Origin: Aphanothece cf. minutissima CCALA 015 | GTDB lineage: Bacteria; Cyanobacteriota; Cyanobacteriia; PCC-6307; Cyanobiaceae | Direction: 5' to 3' | DNA length: 64,000 nt | Assembly: GCA_003003925.1 (NCBI GenBank) | Contig: PVWP01000008.1 | Coordinates: forward strand, 62,001-126,000 | Shown: in pieces, positions 9,928-19,745 of the stretch | Layout: every line of letters begins with the position of its first letter | Position numbering within the stretch: the first letter of the stretch is position 1 | The notes under the pieces: generated by a model | The model's input: only the letters and a program-made list of their open reading frames with translations | Databases searched by the model: none | Told to the model about the DNA's origin: nothing | Made by a program: the position numbers and the translations under genes

Positions 9928-10001
9928 GTCCGGTCGGACTGCCTTCGGAGCGTCCGCCTTCCTGTTTCTCCACCCCGTTTCCTACCCCAAGCTCACCTCC
10001 C

Positions 10002-10349
10002 ATGGCCCGCGTCAAGAGGGGCAACGTCGCCCGCAAACGCCGCAACAAGATCCTTCGCCTCGCCCGCGGCTTCCAGGGGAGCAACGGCAGCCTGTTCCGC
10101 ACCGCCAACCAGCGGGTCATGAAGGCCCTCTGCAATGCCTACCGCGACCGTCGCCGCCGCAAGCGTGACTTCCGCCGCCTCTGGATCGCCCGGATCAACG
10201 CCGCTGCCCGCATGAACGGACTCAGCTACAGCAAGCTGATCGGTGGGCTCAAGCGGGCCGACGTGCGCCTGAACCGCAAGATGCTGGCCCAGCTGGCCGT
10301 GGCCGATCCCGCCAGCTTCACCGCCGTGGCCACCGCGGCAGGCCACTGA
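10002..10349 (+). CDS. rplT: 50S ribosomal protein L20
   Basis: The protein is 115 residues, the normal L20 length. It opens [20 protein letters not shown] and contains the internal [20 protein letters not shown] segment that defines the family. L20 binds 23S rRNA early in assembly of the large subunit and in some bacteria represses its own operon. I could not identify a regulatory pseudoknot in the 74-base spacer to rpmI. Confidence 0.98.
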   Translation: MARVKRGNVARKRRNKILRLARGFQGSNGSLFRTANQRVMKALCNAYRDRRRRKRDFRRLWIARINAAARMNGLSYSKLIGGLKRADVRLNRKMLAQLAVADPASFTAVATAAGH

Positions 10350-10386
10350 CGCCGTCCCCCCAGCCCCGACCGTCCGGCCGGCACCG

Positions 10387-10950
10387 ATGACCGATCTGCT
10401 GCCCCAGGCCTACCTGCTCGGCCTGATCGCCCTCCTGGGCGTGGCCGCCATCGTGGTCGGCCGCCAGATCCTGCGGGTGCGGCGGGATGAGCTTGCGCTG
10501 GCCCGCCTCGGAGGCAACGACAAGGCCGCTGGCGGCCCCAGGGATGCCTCCACCCTCTATGAGCTTGCCTCGGTGCAGCTGCGCAAGCGCCTCTACACCG
10601 AGGCCCAGGGCAACCTCAAGCAGGCCCTGAAGCTGGCCGACGCCGAGAAGGTCCCTGCCGAGGCGCGGGCCCTGATGGAGAACGCCCTCGGCTTCACCCT
10701 GGCGGCCCAGAACAACTACAGCGCCGCCGTGCGTCACTACCGGGCGGCCCTGCGGGCCAAGGCCGACTACCCGGTGGCCCTCAACAATCTGGCCTTCGCC
10801 CTCGAGAAGCAGTCGAAGGCCGACGAGGCCCGCAGCCTCTACGAGAAGGTGCTGGAGCTGGAGGCCACCAACAAGACGGCCCGCAAGCGGCTCGCGATCC
10901 TGGAACGGCGCAGTGGCCGGGAGGAGGGCGAGAAGGGCAAGGCCTCCTGA
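10387..10950 (+). CDS. TPR membrane protein, Ycf37-like
   Basis: One N-terminal transmembrane segment (about residues 7-25, AYLLGLIALLGVAAIVVG) is followed by RQILRVRRDE and then tetratricopeptide-type helices between residues 55 and 170, for example ALNNLAFALEKQ and ARSLYEKVLELE. Length (187) and layout match Ycf37, a factor reported to help assemble or stabilise photosystem I in cyanobacteria and algal plastids. The identification rests on architecture rather than a specific motif, so another TPR-anchor protein is possible. It follows rplT after 37 bases and could share its transcript. Confidence 0.68.
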   Translation: MTDLLPQAYLLGLIALLGVAAIVVGRQILRVRRDELALARLGGNDKAAGGPRDASTLYELASVQLRKRLYTEAQGNLKQALKLADAEKVPAEARALMENALGFTLAAQNNYSAAVRHYRAALRAKADYPVALNNLAFALEKQSKADEARSLYEKVLELEATNKTARKRLAILERRSGREEGEKGKAS

Positions 10951-11013
10951 CGCCCACCGGCCGGCCTGGCTGCCGCCGCCATGGCCGGCCGGTGGGCGGC
11001 GCCACGGCTTGGA

Positions 11014-11601
11014 TCACCAGAGGCCGCGCACCGGGGCGGGATCGGCAGCGGCTGGGGCCTGGGCCGTGCGCTCCGGCACCAGCTGCAGCCGGCCGCCTGG
11101 GGTGGTCAGACGGGGCGCGCGCCAGCCGCTCAGCGACAGGCCCTGCACGCTCTGAAAGGCGCCACCGGGCTCCAGGGCGCCGCCGAGGGGGTCCCCCAGC
11201 AGCAGCAGGTCGAGCTGATCCGACTTGGCGTTGAGGTTGCCCTGCACGGGGGATTCGACCCCGCCGACGGCCATCGCCCCCCGCAGATCCACCATCTGGC
11301 CCATCGGGGTGGCCCCGTCGATCCGCAGCTGGACGGGCACGGCGGGCCCGCCGCTGAAGGACTGGTAGCGGCCGCTCCAGCGGCGGGGCATCTGCTCGGC
11401 GATCAGCCGGGCCCGGGCGATCGGATCGAAGGTCTCGACTTCGCCGTTGGTGCCGCCGTCCTGGTTGATGGCCTGGATCTCGGGGGCCGTGAAGGGCACG
11501 AATCCATCCGCCGGCAGGGGGCTGGCGGCAAGTACCGGGCTGGCGGCGAAGACCGGGCTGGCGGCGAGCAGCAGGGGCACGGCGGCCAGGGGCACCGGCA
11601 T
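11014..11601 (-). CDS. Conserved hypothetical exported protein
   Basis: ATG 11601 gives a 195-residue protein with an N-terminal signal peptide ([16 protein letters not shown]). Around the cleavage site AASP occurs three times in a row, probably an in-frame micro-duplication. The mature part has a charged region with [11 protein letters not shown] and a beta-rich C-terminal half ([19 protein letters not shown]), suggesting a small beta-sandwich or barrel protein in the periplasm or thylakoid lumen. No family is recognised. The much longer open frame towards 12486 is antisense to thiG and is not part of the gene. It is transcribed divergently from thiG, with 66 bases between the starts. Confidence 0.6.
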   Translation of the reverse strand: MPVPLAAVPLLLAASPVFAASPVLAASPLPADGFVPFTAPEIQAINQDGGTNGEVETFDPIARARLIAEQMPRRWSGRYQSFSGGPAVPVQLRIDGATPMGQMVDLRGAMAVGGVESPVQGNLNAKSDQLDLLLLGDPLGGALEPGGAFQSVQGLSLSGWRAPRLTTPGGRLQLVPERTAQAPAAADPAPVRGLW

Positions 11602-11667
11602 GGCGTGGGTCTCAGTGGCAGAAGGCAGACTAATCGGGATGCGCCCGTCCGCCGCAGGCCCCCGACC

Positions 11668-12489
11668 GTGACCGCCATCGCCCCCCTGACCTCCCGTGAC
11701 GATCTGGTGATCGCCGGCCGCCACTTCCGCAGCCGCCTGATGACCGGCACCGGCAAGTACCCGAGCCTGGAGACGATGCAGGCCAGCCTGGAGGCCAGTG
11801 GCTGCGAGATCGTCACCGTGGCGGTGCGGCGGGTGCAGAGCGGCGCCCCGGGCCACGGCGGCCTGATGGAGGCGATCGACTGGAACCGCATCTGGATGCT
11901 GCCCAACACAGCCGGCTGCGCCACCGCCGAGGAGGCCGTGCGGGTGGCGCGGCTGGGCCGGGAGCTGGCGCGGCTGGCGGGCCAGGAGGACAACAATTTC
12001 GTCAAGCTGGAGGTGATCCCCGACTCCCGCCACCTGCTCCCGGATCCCTTCGGCACCCTCGAGGCGGCCGAGCAGCTGGTGAAGGAAGGCTTCGCGGTGC
12101 TGCCCTACATCAACGCCGATCCACTGCTGGCCAAGCGGCTGGAGGAGGCCGGCTGCGCCACGGTGATGCCGCTGGGGTCGCCGATCGGTTCGGGCCAGGG
12201 CATCCGCAACGCCGCCAACATCGCCCTGATCATCGAGAACGCCGGCGTGCCGGTGGTGGTGGATGCGGGGCTGGGGGTGCCCAGTGAGGCCGCCCAGGCC
12301 ATGGAGATGGGCGCCGACGCCCTGCTGATCAACAGCGCCATCGCCCTGGCGGGGGACCCGCCGGCGATGGCACGGGCGATGGCCCTGGCCACCGAAGCCG
12401 GTCGCACCGCCCTGCTGGCGGGCCGGCTGCCGCAGCGGGCCGAGGCCCGGGCCAGTTCTCCCCTGGAGGGGCGTGTGACGAACCATTGA
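11668..12489 (+). CDS. thiG: Thiazole synthase
   Basis: ThiG builds the thiazole phosphate ring of thiamine from 1-deoxy-D-xylulose 5-phosphate, dehydroglycine and ThiS thiocarboxylate. The 273-residue protein shows the TIM-barrel landmarks: [12 protein letters not shown] near the N-terminus, [19 protein letters not shown] (its Lys is the Schiff-base residue) and [10 protein letters not shown], which binds phosphate, followed by [24 protein letters not shown] 11668 is the first start giving the usual length. It is not fused to ThiO here, as it is in some cyanobacteria. The following small gene and sqdB-sqdX are on the same strand. Confidence 0.96.
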   Translation: MTAIAPLTSRDDLVIAGRHFRSRLMTGTGKYPSLETMQASLEASGCEIVTVAVRRVQSGAPGHGGLMEAIDWNRIWMLPNTAGCATAEEAVRVARLGRELARLAGQEDNNFVKLEVIPDSRHLLPDPFGTLEAAEQLVKEGFAVLPYINADPLLAKRLEEAGCATVMPLGSPIGSGQGIRNAANIALIIENAGVPVVVDAGLGVPSEAAQAMEMGADALLINSAIALAGDPPAMARAMALATEAGRTALLAGRLPQRAEARASSPLEGRVTNH

Positions 12490-12546
12490 CGATCGGGCCG
12501 ATCGCCGGCCCGCTCCATAGGGTTTGCCGCAAACCGATCCCCAGCC

Positions 12547-12711
12547 ATGCAGGTCACCGAAGAAGACGGCGGCAAGCTCAACGCCTTCGCCAAGGAGCCC
12601 CGCATGGTGCTCCAGGAGGCGGGGGAGACCAGCGGAGCCAACCGGATGCTGCTGATCGGCGGCCTGGTGCTGGTGGCCGTGATGGTGGCGGTGGCGGCCG
12701 GCATCAGCTGA
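12547..12711 (+). CDS. Small single-span membrane protein resembling Psb34
   Basis: This 54-residue protein opens MQVTEEDGGKLNAFAKEPRM and ends in one hydrophobic helix (MLLIGGLVLVAVMVAVAAG) with two residues after it. The T-E-E-x-G-G-x-L-N-x-F-A-x-E-P pattern is, as I recall it, that of the photosystem II assembly factor Psb34 and of the N-termini of high-light-inducible proteins. Psb34 binds assembly intermediates near CP47 in the thylakoid membrane. The match is from memory, not a search, so a related small protein remains possible. It lies 57 bases after thiG and 65 bases before sqdB. Confidence 0.62.
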   Translation: MQVTEEDGGKLNAFAKEPRMVLQEAGETSGANRMLLIGGLVLVAVMVAVAAGIS

Positions 12712-12776
12712 GGGCTGGGCCTCTGAGGCCTGTAGTAGCTTGCCCGTCTGAGCAACTGCTCGTTCAGGAGTCTGGG

Positions 12777-13973
12777 GTGAAGGTTCTCGTTCTCGGCGGC
12801 GACGGCTTCTGTGGTTGGCCCTGTGCCGTGAACCTGGCGGAAGCCGGACACGACGTCGTCATTGTCGACAACCTGAGTCGTCGCAAGATCGACATCGACC
12901 TGGGCGTCGAGTCGCTGACGCCCATCGCCACGATCCAGGACCGCCTGCGGGCCTGGGAACAGGTGGGCGGCCGGGCCATGACCTTCGTGCACCTCGACAT
13001 CGCCCGGGAGTACGACCGGCTGCTGGAACTGCTGCGCAGCGAGCGCCCGGCGGCGATCGTCCACTTCGCCGAGCAGCGGGCCGCCCCCTACTCGATGAAG
13101 AGCAGCGCCACCAAGCGCTACACCGTCGACAACAACGTCAACGGCACCCACAACCTGCTGGCGGCCATCGTCGACAGCGGCCTCGACGTCCACATCGTGC
13201 ACCTGGGCACCATGGGCGTCTATGGCTACGGGTCCCACCGGGGCGCCACGATCCCGGAGGGCTACCTGACGGTGGAAGTGCCCCAGCCGGACGGCACCTG
13301 CTTCACCGAGAAGATCCTGCACCCCACGGATCCCGGCAGCGTCTACCACATGACCAAGACGCTGGATCAGCTGCTGTTCTTCTACTACAACAAGAACGAT
13401 GCGATCCGGGTCACCGACCTGCACCAGGGGATCGTCTGGGGCACCAACACCGAGCTCACCCAGCGGGATCCCCGGCTCACCAATCGCTTCGACTACGACG
13501 GCGACTACGGCACCGTCCTCAACCGCTTCCTGATGCAGGCGGCGATCGGCTACCCCCTCACCGTCCACGGCACCGGCGGCCAGACTCGGGCCTTCATCCA
13601 CATCCGCGATTCGGTGCGCTGTGTCCAGCTGGCGCTGGAGCACCCCCCCGAGCCGGGCGAGAAGGTCAAGATCTTCAACCAGATGACCGAGAGCCACCAG
13701 GTGGGCGAACTGGCCCGCAAGGTGGCGGCCCTCACGGGCGCCGAGATCAACTACCTTCCCAACCCCCGCAAGGAGGCGATCGAGAACGATCTGATCGTCG
13801 ACAACCGCTGCTTCATCGAGCTGGGCCTCAAGCCCACCACGCTCGATGACGGCCTGCTGGCCGAGGTGGTGGACGTGGCCCGACGCTGGGCCGACCGTTG
13901 CGACCGCTCCAAGATCCCCTGCCTCTCCGCCTGGACCCAGCGTCAGGCCGAAGCGATCAAGGCCTTCGCCTGA
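12777..13973 (+). CDS. sqdB: UDP-sulfoquinovose synthase
   Basis: SqdB makes UDP-sulfoquinovose from UDP-glucose and sulfite, the head-group donor of the thylakoid sulfolipid SQDG. It is an extended short-chain dehydrogenase: the NAD-binding loop GGDGFCGW lies at residues 7-14, and the catalytic region includes LGTMGVYGYG and SVYHMTKTLDQ with the Y-x-x-x-K pair. The 398-residue length is normal. GTG 12777 is supported by CAGGAG at 12765-12770, six bases upstream. The next gene, sqdX, starts 10 bases after the stop, so the two steps of sulfolipid synthesis are co-transcribed. Confidence 0.97.
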   Translation: MKVLVLGGDGFCGWPCAVNLAEAGHDVVIVDNLSRRKIDIDLGVESLTPIATIQDRLRAWEQVGGRAMTFVHLDIAREYDRLLELLRSERPAAIVHFAEQRAAPYSMKSSATKRYTVDNNVNGTHNLLAAIVDSGLDVHIVHLGTMGVYGYGSHRGATIPEGYLTVEVPQPDGTCFTEKILHPTDPGSVYHMTKTLDQLLFFYYNKNDAIRVTDLHQGIVWGTNTELTQRDPRLTNRFDYDGDYGTVLNRFLMQAAIGYPLTVHGTGGQTRAFIHIRDSVRCVQLALEHPPEPGEKVKIFNQMTESHQVGELARKVAALTGAEINYLPNPRKEAIENDLIVDNRCFIELGLKPTTLDDGLLAEVVDVARRWADRCDRSKIPCLSAWTQRQAEAIKAFA

Positions 13974-13983
13974 TCTCCCCCCC

Positions 13984-15120
13984 GTGAAGATCGCCTTTTT
14001 CACCGAAACCTTCCTGCCGAAGGTCGACGGCATCGTCACGCGGCTCACCAAGACGGTGCAGCAGCTGGTGCTGGCCGGCGACGAGGTGCTGATCTTCTGC
14101 CCCGAAGGCGCTCCCGATGGCTACATGGGGGCCCGGGTGGTGGGGGTGCCGGCCATGCCGCTGCCGCTCTATCCCGAACTGAAGCTGGCCCTGCCGCGGC
14201 CGGCGGTCTCGGAGGCCCTGGACCGCTTCGGCCCCGATCTGGTGCACGTCGTCAATCCGGCCGTGCTGGGGCTGGGCGGCATCTGGCTGGCCCGCAGCCG
14301 CGGCCTGCCCCTGGTGGCCAGCTACCACACCCATCTGCCCAAGTACCTGGAGCACTACGGCATGGGGATGCTGGAGCCCCTGCTGTGGGAACTGCTCAAG
14401 GCCGCCCACAACCAGGCCCAGCTCAACCTCTGCACCTCCACCGCCATGGTCGATGAGCTGGCGGCCCGGGGCATCCAGCACACGGCCCTCTGGCAGCGGG
14501 GCGTCGACACCGACCTGTTCCGCCCCGAACTGGCCTCCGGCGCCATGCGTGAGCGGCTCCACGGCGGCCACGACGACACCGGCCATCTGCTTCTGTACAT
14601 CGGCCGGCTCTCGGCGGAGAAGCAGATCGAACGGATCCGGCCGGTGCTCGAAGCCATGCCCCAGGCCCGGCTTGCCCTGGTGGGGGACGGTCCCCACCGT
14701 CAGCAGCTGGAGCGCCATTTCGACGGCACCGCCACCACCTTCGTGGGCTATCTGGCCGGCCAGGAGCTGGCCTCGGCCTACGCCAGCGGCGACGCCTTCC
14801 TGTTTCCCTCCAGCACCGAAACCCTCGGTCTGGTGCTGCTGGAGGCGATGGCCGCCGGCTGCCCGGTGGTGGGGGCCAACCGGGGCGGCATCCCCGACAT
14901 CGTCAGCGACGGCGTCAACGGCTGCCTCTACGACCCCGACCAGCCCGCCAGCCTGACCACGGCCGTGCAGCGGCTGCTGGGGGATCCGGCGGCCCGCCGC
15001 CAGCTGCGTCTGGCCGCCCGCGAGGAGGCCGAGCGCTGGGGCTGGGCCGGGGCCACCGCCCAGCTGCAGGGCTACTACCGTCAGGTGCTCCAGCAGGGCC
15101 GTTTGCCCCAGGCCGCCTGA
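13984..15120 (+). CDS. sqdX: Sulfoquinovosyl diacylglycerol synthase (family 4 glycosyltransferase)
   Basis: SqdX transfers sulfoquinovose from UDP-sulfoquinovose to diacylglycerol, the last step of SQDG synthesis. The GT-B fold is evident: N-terminal KIAFFTETFLPKVDGIVTR, ASYHTHLPKYLEHYG in the acceptor domain, and the C-terminal donor domain with LYIGRLSAEKQIE and the E-x7-E region FPSSTETLGLVLLEAMAAGCP. Its position directly after sqdB makes the assignment firm within the larger family 4 group. GTG 13984 is the only sensible start. The convergent penicillin-binding protein gene ends six bases away. Confidence 0.95.
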   Translation: MKIAFFTETFLPKVDGIVTRLTKTVQQLVLAGDEVLIFCPEGAPDGYMGARVVGVPAMPLPLYPELKLALPRPAVSEALDRFGPDLVHVVNPAVLGLGGIWLARSRGLPLVASYHTHLPKYLEHYGMGMLEPLLWELLKAAHNQAQLNLCTSTAMVDELAARGIQHTALWQRGVDTDLFRPELASGAMRERLHGGHDDTGHLLLYIGRLSAEKQIERIRPVLEAMPQARLALVGDGPHRQQLERHFDGTATTFVGYLAGQELASAYASGDAFLFPSSTETLGLVLLEAMAAGCPVVGANRGGIPDIVSDGVNGCLYDPDQPASLTTAVQRLLGDPAARRQLRLAAREEAERWGWAGATAQLQGYYRQVLQQGRLPQAA

Positions 15121-15126
15121 GGGTCC

Positions 15127-16908
15127 TCAGCCCGGCCGGGCCACCACCGGCGGCTTGACGCCGCGGAACCAGACGGTCATCAGGGCCTTCACCATCGGAG
15201 CGGCCACGGTGCCGCCGTAGCCGCCGGAGTTCTCGCCGAAGGCGACGATCACCAGGGTGGGCTTACCGGTGGCCGGGGCGTAGCCGCCGAACCAGGCATG
15301 GTCGGGACGGGGCGGATCCTCGGCGGTGCCGGTCTTGCCGGCCACGGGCGGCAGGCTGGGGTCGTTGAGGATGGTGGCCGTGCCGCTGGTGACCGCCTGG
15401 CGCAGACCGGCGTGCAGCACCCGCAGGGTGGCCGGTTTCAGGCCGATCCACGTCCGGGGGTAGTCGCGTTCCACCAAGTGGGGGGTGACCAGCCAACCGC
15501 CGTTGGCCACGGCGGCATAGAGGCGGGCCATCTGGATCGGCGTCACGGTCACCGCCCCCTGGCCGATCGAGGAGGTGATCGTGTCGACCGGCGTCCAGGG
15601 TTCGCCCAGCACCTCCTTCTTCCAGGCCGGGTCTCCGAGCAGTCCCGGGGATTCCTCGGCGGACAGCTCGCTGCCGGTGCGGCGGCCGAAACCCATGCGC
15701 CGGGCGGCCTTGAACATCTCATCGGGGCCCACCATCAGCCCCACCTTGTAGAAGAAGCTGTTGCTGCTCACCCCGAGGGCGAAGGGGAAGCCGATGCTGC
15801 CGAAGGAGCCGTGGTCGGCGTAGCACTGGCCATAGTAGCAGAAGGAGCCCACCGTCGGCACGGTGGACGTTTCGTTGAGCTTGCCGGACTCGATGCCGGC
15901 GATCGTGGTGATGACCTTGAAGGTGCTGGCCGGCGGGAAGCCCTGGAAGGCCCGGTTCAGCATCGGCGCCTCCGGCCGGTTGAGGGCGTTCCACTGGGCG
16001 GTGGTGGGGCCGTCGGAGAAGATGTTGGGATCGAAGTTGGGCCGGCTGGCCATCGCCCGCACGGCGCCGGTCTGGGGGTCCATGGCCACGATCGCCCCCT
16101 TGCGCACCCCATCGAGGGCCTTCTCCGCCGCCCGTTGCAGGTCAAGGTCGAGGGTGAGGCGCAGATCCTTGCCGGCCTTGGCGGGCTTGTCCCCCAGCAC
16201 CCGCTGCACCTGGCCTTCGGCGTTGACCTCCAGCTGCTGGCCGCCCCATTCGCCGCGCAGGTGGGTTTCGTAGACCTTCTCCAGCCCGCTGCGGCCGATG
16301 CGATCGCTGATGCGGTACCCGTGGTCCTTGAGGGCGGCGTACTCCTCCTCGGTGATGCTGCTCGTGTAACCCATCACATGGGCCCCCAGGCTGCCGTCGG
16401 GATAGGCCCGCAGCACGTCCTCGGACACCTCCGCCCCCTGCAGCGACCCGGCCTGCTCCCGGAAACGCAGCACCTGCACCGGCGTGAGCGAGAGGGCCAG
16501 GGGAATCCGAAACCCCTGGGCGTTGGCGCCGCGCTTCCGCGCGGCCTCAAGCCGGTCGGCGGGGATCGCCAGCAGGCCGGCCAGCCGGTCGCGCAGCTCG
16601 GGCCAGCCACGGTCGTCCACCTGGAGGGGCTGGAGGTAGAGGTTGTAGGTGAGCCGGTTGGTGGCCAGCACCCGCCCCTTGCGATCCAGCAGGCGGCCCC
16701 GCACCGGATTGCGCGGCAGCAGTCGGATCCGGTTCTCATCCGCCATCGCCCGGTTCTCGGCCCCATGCAGCAGCTGGAGCCAGGCGAGGCGCCCGAGGAT
16801 CGCCGCCAGCACCAGCAGCATGAACGTGAGCAGCAGGGCGGCCTGGTGGCCGGTTCCTGTGTGGCGGGTGGAGCCGGCCCCGACCCCGCCGCCGGCAGAG
16901 CGCACCAT
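15127..16908 (-). CDS. mrdA: Penicillin-binding protein 2 (peptidoglycan transpeptidase)
   Basis: Class B PBP needed for side-wall synthesis with RodA. The N-terminus has one membrane anchor (about residues 23-45), followed by the pedestal domain with NRLTYNLYL. The transpeptidase domain shows all three active-site motifs: STFK at 328-331, SSN at 381-383 and KTG at 525-527. The length of 593 is normal. The start ATG shares one base with the stop of the upstream small gene (TGATG), so translation may be coupled. rodA is not in the window. Confidence 0.95.
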   Translation of the reverse strand: MVRSAGGGVGAGSTRHTGTGHQAALLLTFMLLVLAAILGRLAWLQLLHGAENRAMADENRIRLLPRNPVRGRLLDRKGRVLATNRLTYNLYLQPLQVDDRGWPELRDRLAGLLAIPADRLEAARKRGANAQGFRIPLALSLTPVQVLRFREQAGSLQGAEVSEDVLRAYPDGSLGAHVMGYTSSITEEEYAALKDHGYRISDRIGRSGLEKVYETHLRGEWGGQQLEVNAEGQVQRVLGDKPAKAGKDLRLTLDLDLQRAAEKALDGVRKGAIVAMDPQTGAVRAMASRPNFDPNIFSDGPTTAQWNALNRPEAPMLNRAFQGFPPASTFKVITTIAGIESGKLNETSTVPTVGSFCYYGQCYADHGSFGSIGFPFALGVSSNSFFYKVGLMVGPDEMFKAARRMGFGRRTGSELSAEESPGLLGDPAWKKEVLGEPWTPVDTITSSIGQGAVTVTPIQMARLYAAVANGGWLVTPHLVERDYPRTWIGLKPATLRVLHAGLRQAVTSGTATILNDPSLPPVAGKTGTAEDPPRPDHAWFGGYAPATGKPTLVIVAFGENSGGYGGTVAAPMVKALMTVWFRGVKPPVVARPG

Positions 16909-17318
16909 CAGCCGAGTCGGCTCTGGAGCAGGGCCAGGCGCGTCTCGATGCGCTCCAGGGCCGCCAGCAGCTCGGCCGGATCCGCCGGGTTGGGTGGCGG
17001 GGGGGCGTCCCAGGCGGCTGGGGCGGCCCCGGGGAACGGGCCAGCGGAGCCCTCTTCGGGGCCGACGTCGCGGACCTCCACCTTCATCACGGGGTTGCCC
17101 AGGCCGGGCTGGAAGCGATCCAGGTTCTCCCTCACCTGGCTGGCCGCGGGCTCCCCCTCCTGGCGCAGCTGACCGAGGGGATCGGCACTGGTGCCGTCGA
17201 AGGCGGCGAGCACCTCGGCCGGCCCCCCCTTGCGGACCCGCTCCACCACCGCCAGTCCCACCGGCAGCACGTCCTGCATCAGGGCCAGGCGCAGGGAATC
17301 GAGGGGATCGGCAGCCAT
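16908..17318 (-). CDS. Conserved hypothetical protein
   Basis: This 136-residue acidic protein has no signal or membrane segment. Residues 1-75 form a conserved-looking helical part (SLRLALMQDVLPVGLAVVERVRKGG). A Pro/Ala-rich linker follows, and then a short C-terminal helix with heptad leucines (LLAALERIETRLALLQSRLG), probably an oligomerisation coil. I do not recognise a family. Its stop overlaps the mrdA start by one base, which suggests co-expression with cell-wall synthesis. Confidence 0.72.
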   Translation of the reverse strand: MAADPLDSLRLALMQDVLPVGLAVVERVRKGGPAEVLAAFDGTSADPLGQLRQEGEPAASQVRENLDRFQPGLGNPVMKVEVRDVGPEEGSAGPFPGAAPAAWDAPPPPNPADPAELLAALERIETRLALLQSRLG

Positions 17319-17370
17319 GACGTCGGAACCCGGACCGGGCTTTCCAGTCTGACGTGTGGAACGGCCCCGC

Positions 17371-18012
17371 TCAGGGTGCGGGTCGCTGCACTCCGGGATC
17401 GACGATCACCTGGCCGCAGAAGCGGGTGCTGCCCAGCCACCAGCCGCCACCGACGGCCAGCACCAGCAGCACGCTGAAGGGCAGCAGCGCCTGGCGGGTG
17501 CCCTCGAGGGACAGCCATTCCATCCAGCCCCGCAGCCAGCGGTCGCGGTCGAAGCGGCGCCGCTCCCTGAGGCTCTCCTTGCCGCGGCGGTCGAGGGCCC
17601 GGGCCACCCAGCGCTCGAAGGCCTTCTTCTTGGTGACGGCCATCTTGCGCTCCACCTCGAGCAGGTGGCCGGCGCTGAGGTCGGGGTTGAAGGTGCTGAT
17701 CAGCTCCAGGCTCTTGAGAAACATCTCCACCGCCCCTTCCTTGATCGCCAGGTCGGCCGGATCGAGGGCGTCCCAGTCGACCTCGGGATAGAAGCGCAAC
17801 CGGTTGCTGCGGATCTGCTCCTCCGGCAGCTGGCCGGGTTCCCGCAGCCAGCGGTCGGTGTTGGCATCGAAACGACGCCAGTAGAGGAAAGGGTTGAGAA
17901 AGATGGTCTTGCCGGCCAGCAGGATGCTGTCCTGCTGCAGGCGGCGGTGCATCTGGGGGTCCTGCTCAGCCCCGGCAGGGCTGCCAGCGACGGCGGGGGA
18001 GACGGGAGGCAC
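17371..18012 (-). CDS. Conserved hypothetical membrane-anchored protein
   Basis: The protein is mostly soluble and helical, with an N-terminal motif TIFLNPFLYWRRFDANTDRWL and one C-terminal transmembrane segment (LLPFSVLLVLAVGGGWWLG) near residues 178-196, leaving about 17 residues beyond it. The layout suggests a tail-anchored cytoplasmic protein. GTG 18012 is the longest start; ATG 17952 (MHRRLQQDS) would give 193 residues and is equally plausible. No family is recognised. It lies between guaA and the mrdA pair on the same strand, with 52-65 base gaps. Confidence 0.72.
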   Translation of the reverse strand: MPPVSPAVAGSPAGAEQDPQMHRRLQQDSILLAGKTIFLNPFLYWRRFDANTDRWLREPGQLPEEQIRSNRLRFYPEVDWDALDPADLAIKEGAVEMFLKSLELISTFNPDLSAGHLLEVERKMAVTKKKAFERWVARALDRRGKESLRERRRFDRDRWLRGWMEWLSLEGTRQALLPFSVLLVLAVGGGWWLGSTRFCGQVIVDPGVQRPAP

Positions 18013-18077
18013 GGAGCGAACGGCCGGGTGCCGAGATTATCGAAGCCGGCCCCTGCGGGCCAGCCCGGCACTCCCGC

Positions 18078-19697
18078 CTACTCCCACTCGATCGTGCCGG
18101 GGGGCTTGCTGGTGATGTCGAGCACCACCCGGTTCACCCCCCGCACCTCGTTGACGATGCGGTTGGAGATCAGCTCCAGCAGGTCGTAGGGCAGCCGCGA
18201 CCAGTCGGCGGTCATGCCGTCCTCGGAGGAGACGCAGCGCAGCACGATCGGGTAGGCGTAGGTGCGCTTGTCGCCCATCACCCCGACGCTGCGCACGGGC
18301 AGCAGCACGGCGAAGGCCTGCCAGATCTCGTTGTAGAGGCCGGCATCGCGCACCTCCTCCCGCACGATCAGGTCAGCGTCCCGCAGGATGTCGAGCTTGT
18401 CGTCGGTGACCTCCCCCAGGATGCGGATCGCCAGGCCGGGGCCTGGGAAGGGATGGCGGCCGACGATCTCCTGGGGCAGACCGAGGCTGCGGCCCACCTT
18501 GCGCACCTCGTCCTTGAACAGACGCCGCAGCGGCTCCACCAGCTTGAACTGCAGGTCCTTCGGCAGCCCGCCCACGTTGTGGTGGCTCTTGATCTTCACC
18601 GCCACCCGCTCCCCCGTCTTGGGGTCCACGTTGGTGCCGGCGCTCTCGATCACATCCGGGTAGAGGGTGCCCTGGGCGAGGTAGTCGAAGGGGCCGAGGC
18701 GACGGCTCTCCTCCTCGAACACGCGGATGAACTCGGTGCCGATGATCTTGCGCTTCTCCTCCGGATCGGTGATGCCGGCGAGCTTGGAGATGAACCGCTC
18801 ACGGGCATTGATGTACTCCACATTGATGTGGAACTGGCGATCGAAGAAATCCATCAGGAACTCCGGCTCGCCTTTGCGCATGAAGCCCTGGTCGATGAAC
18901 ATGCAGGTGAGGCGATCGCCGATCGCCTGGTGCAGCAGGAAGGCCAGGGTGGAGGAATCCACCCCGCCCGAGAGGGCCAGCAGCACCCGTTTCTCGCCCA
19001 CCTGGGCACGCACCTCGCCGATGGCCTCATCGATGAAGGCGGCCGTGGTCCAGTCGGGGATGCAGCCGCAGATGTGGTAAACGAAATTGCGGATCATCAC
19101 CATGCCGCAGGTGGAATGCACCACCTCGGGATGGAACTGCACCCCGTACAGGCGGCGGGCATGGTCGGCCACCGCAGCCTCGGGGGTGTTGTCGGTGTGG
19201 GCGAGGCGCACGAAGCCCTCCGGCAGCGACTCCACCGAATCGCCGTGGCTCATCCACATCGTCGAGCCCTCCTCGACGTTGGTGAGCAGGTCGACCGGGT
19301 CGTCGACGTGCAGCGGCGCCTTGCCGTACTCGGCCCGGCCGGCGGCCACCACCGATCCCCCCAGCTGCTGCACCATCAGCTGCATGCCGTAGCAGACCCC
19401 CAGCACCGGGATGCCCAGGTCCCAGAGGCCGGGGTCGCAGGTGGGGGCCCCCTCCTCGTAGACGGAGCTGGGGCCGCCGCTGAGGATGATTCCCTTCGGC
19501 TGGAGGGCCTTCAGTTCCGCGGCGCTGGTGGTGTAGCCCATCACCAGGGAGAAGACCTCCGTTTCCCGCACCCGACGGGCGATCAGCTCGGAGTACTGGG
19601 AGCCGAAATCCAGGATGACGATGGCCGGGTGACGGCGGGAACCGCTGGCGTGGTCCCGTTTCGAACCCGGTGGTGCGGTCTGCGTCGTTTGGGACAT
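18078..19697 (-). CDS. guaA: GMP synthase (glutamine-hydrolysing)
   Basis: GuaA converts XMP to GMP using glutamine and ATP. The N-terminal class I amidotransferase domain shows the nucleophile in [11 protein letters not shown] (Cys102) and the partner in [11 protein letters not shown]. The ATP-pyrophosphatase domain has the P-loop LSGGVDSS, and the C-terminal dimerisation domain ends in the invariant KPPGTIEWE. The length of 539 is slightly long because of an N-terminal extension of about 24 residues before [13 protein letters not shown]. An internal start could be used, but ATG 19697 is the first. Confidence 0.98.
   Translation of the reverse strand: MSQTTQTAPPGSKRDHASGSRRHPAIVILDFGSQYSELIARRVRETEVFSLVMGYTTSAAELKALQPKGIILSGGPSSVYEEGAPTCDPGLWDLGIPVLGVCYGMQLMVQQLGGSVVAAGRAEYGKAPLHVDDPVDLLTNVEEGSTMWMSHGDSVESLPEGFVRLAHTDNTPEAAVADHARRLYGVQFHPEVVHSTCGMVMIRNFVYHICGCIPDWTTAAFIDEAIGEVRAQVGEKRVLLALSGGVDSSTLAFLLHQAIGDRLTCMFIDQGFMRKGEPEFLMDFFDRQFHINVEYINARERFISKLAGITDPEEKRKIIGTEFIRVFEEESRRLGPFDYLAQGTLYPDVIESAGTNVDPKTGERVAVKIKSHHNVGGLPKDLQFKLVEPLRRLFKDEVRKVGRSLGLPQEIVGRHPFPGPGLAIRILGEVTDDKLDILRDADLIVREEVRDAGLYNEIWQAFAVLLPVRSVGVMGDKRTYAYPIVLRCVSSEDGMTADWSRLPYDLLELISNRIVNEVRGVNRVVLDITSKPPGTIEWE
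18911..18920. repeat. HIP1 palindrome (cyanobacterial interspersed repeat)
   Basis: GGCGATCGCC, the highly iterated palindrome of many cyanobacteria, occurs here inside guaA. Other copies seen are at 6898-6907, 54293-54302 and 59994-60003. The list is not exhaustive. The last copy lies inside the reductive-dehalogenase-like gene. Confidence 0.85.
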
Positions 19698-19745
19698 CGG
19701 CTCGAAGGAGGCCTGGGCCTGGGCCCGGTGATCGGTGCCAGCACC

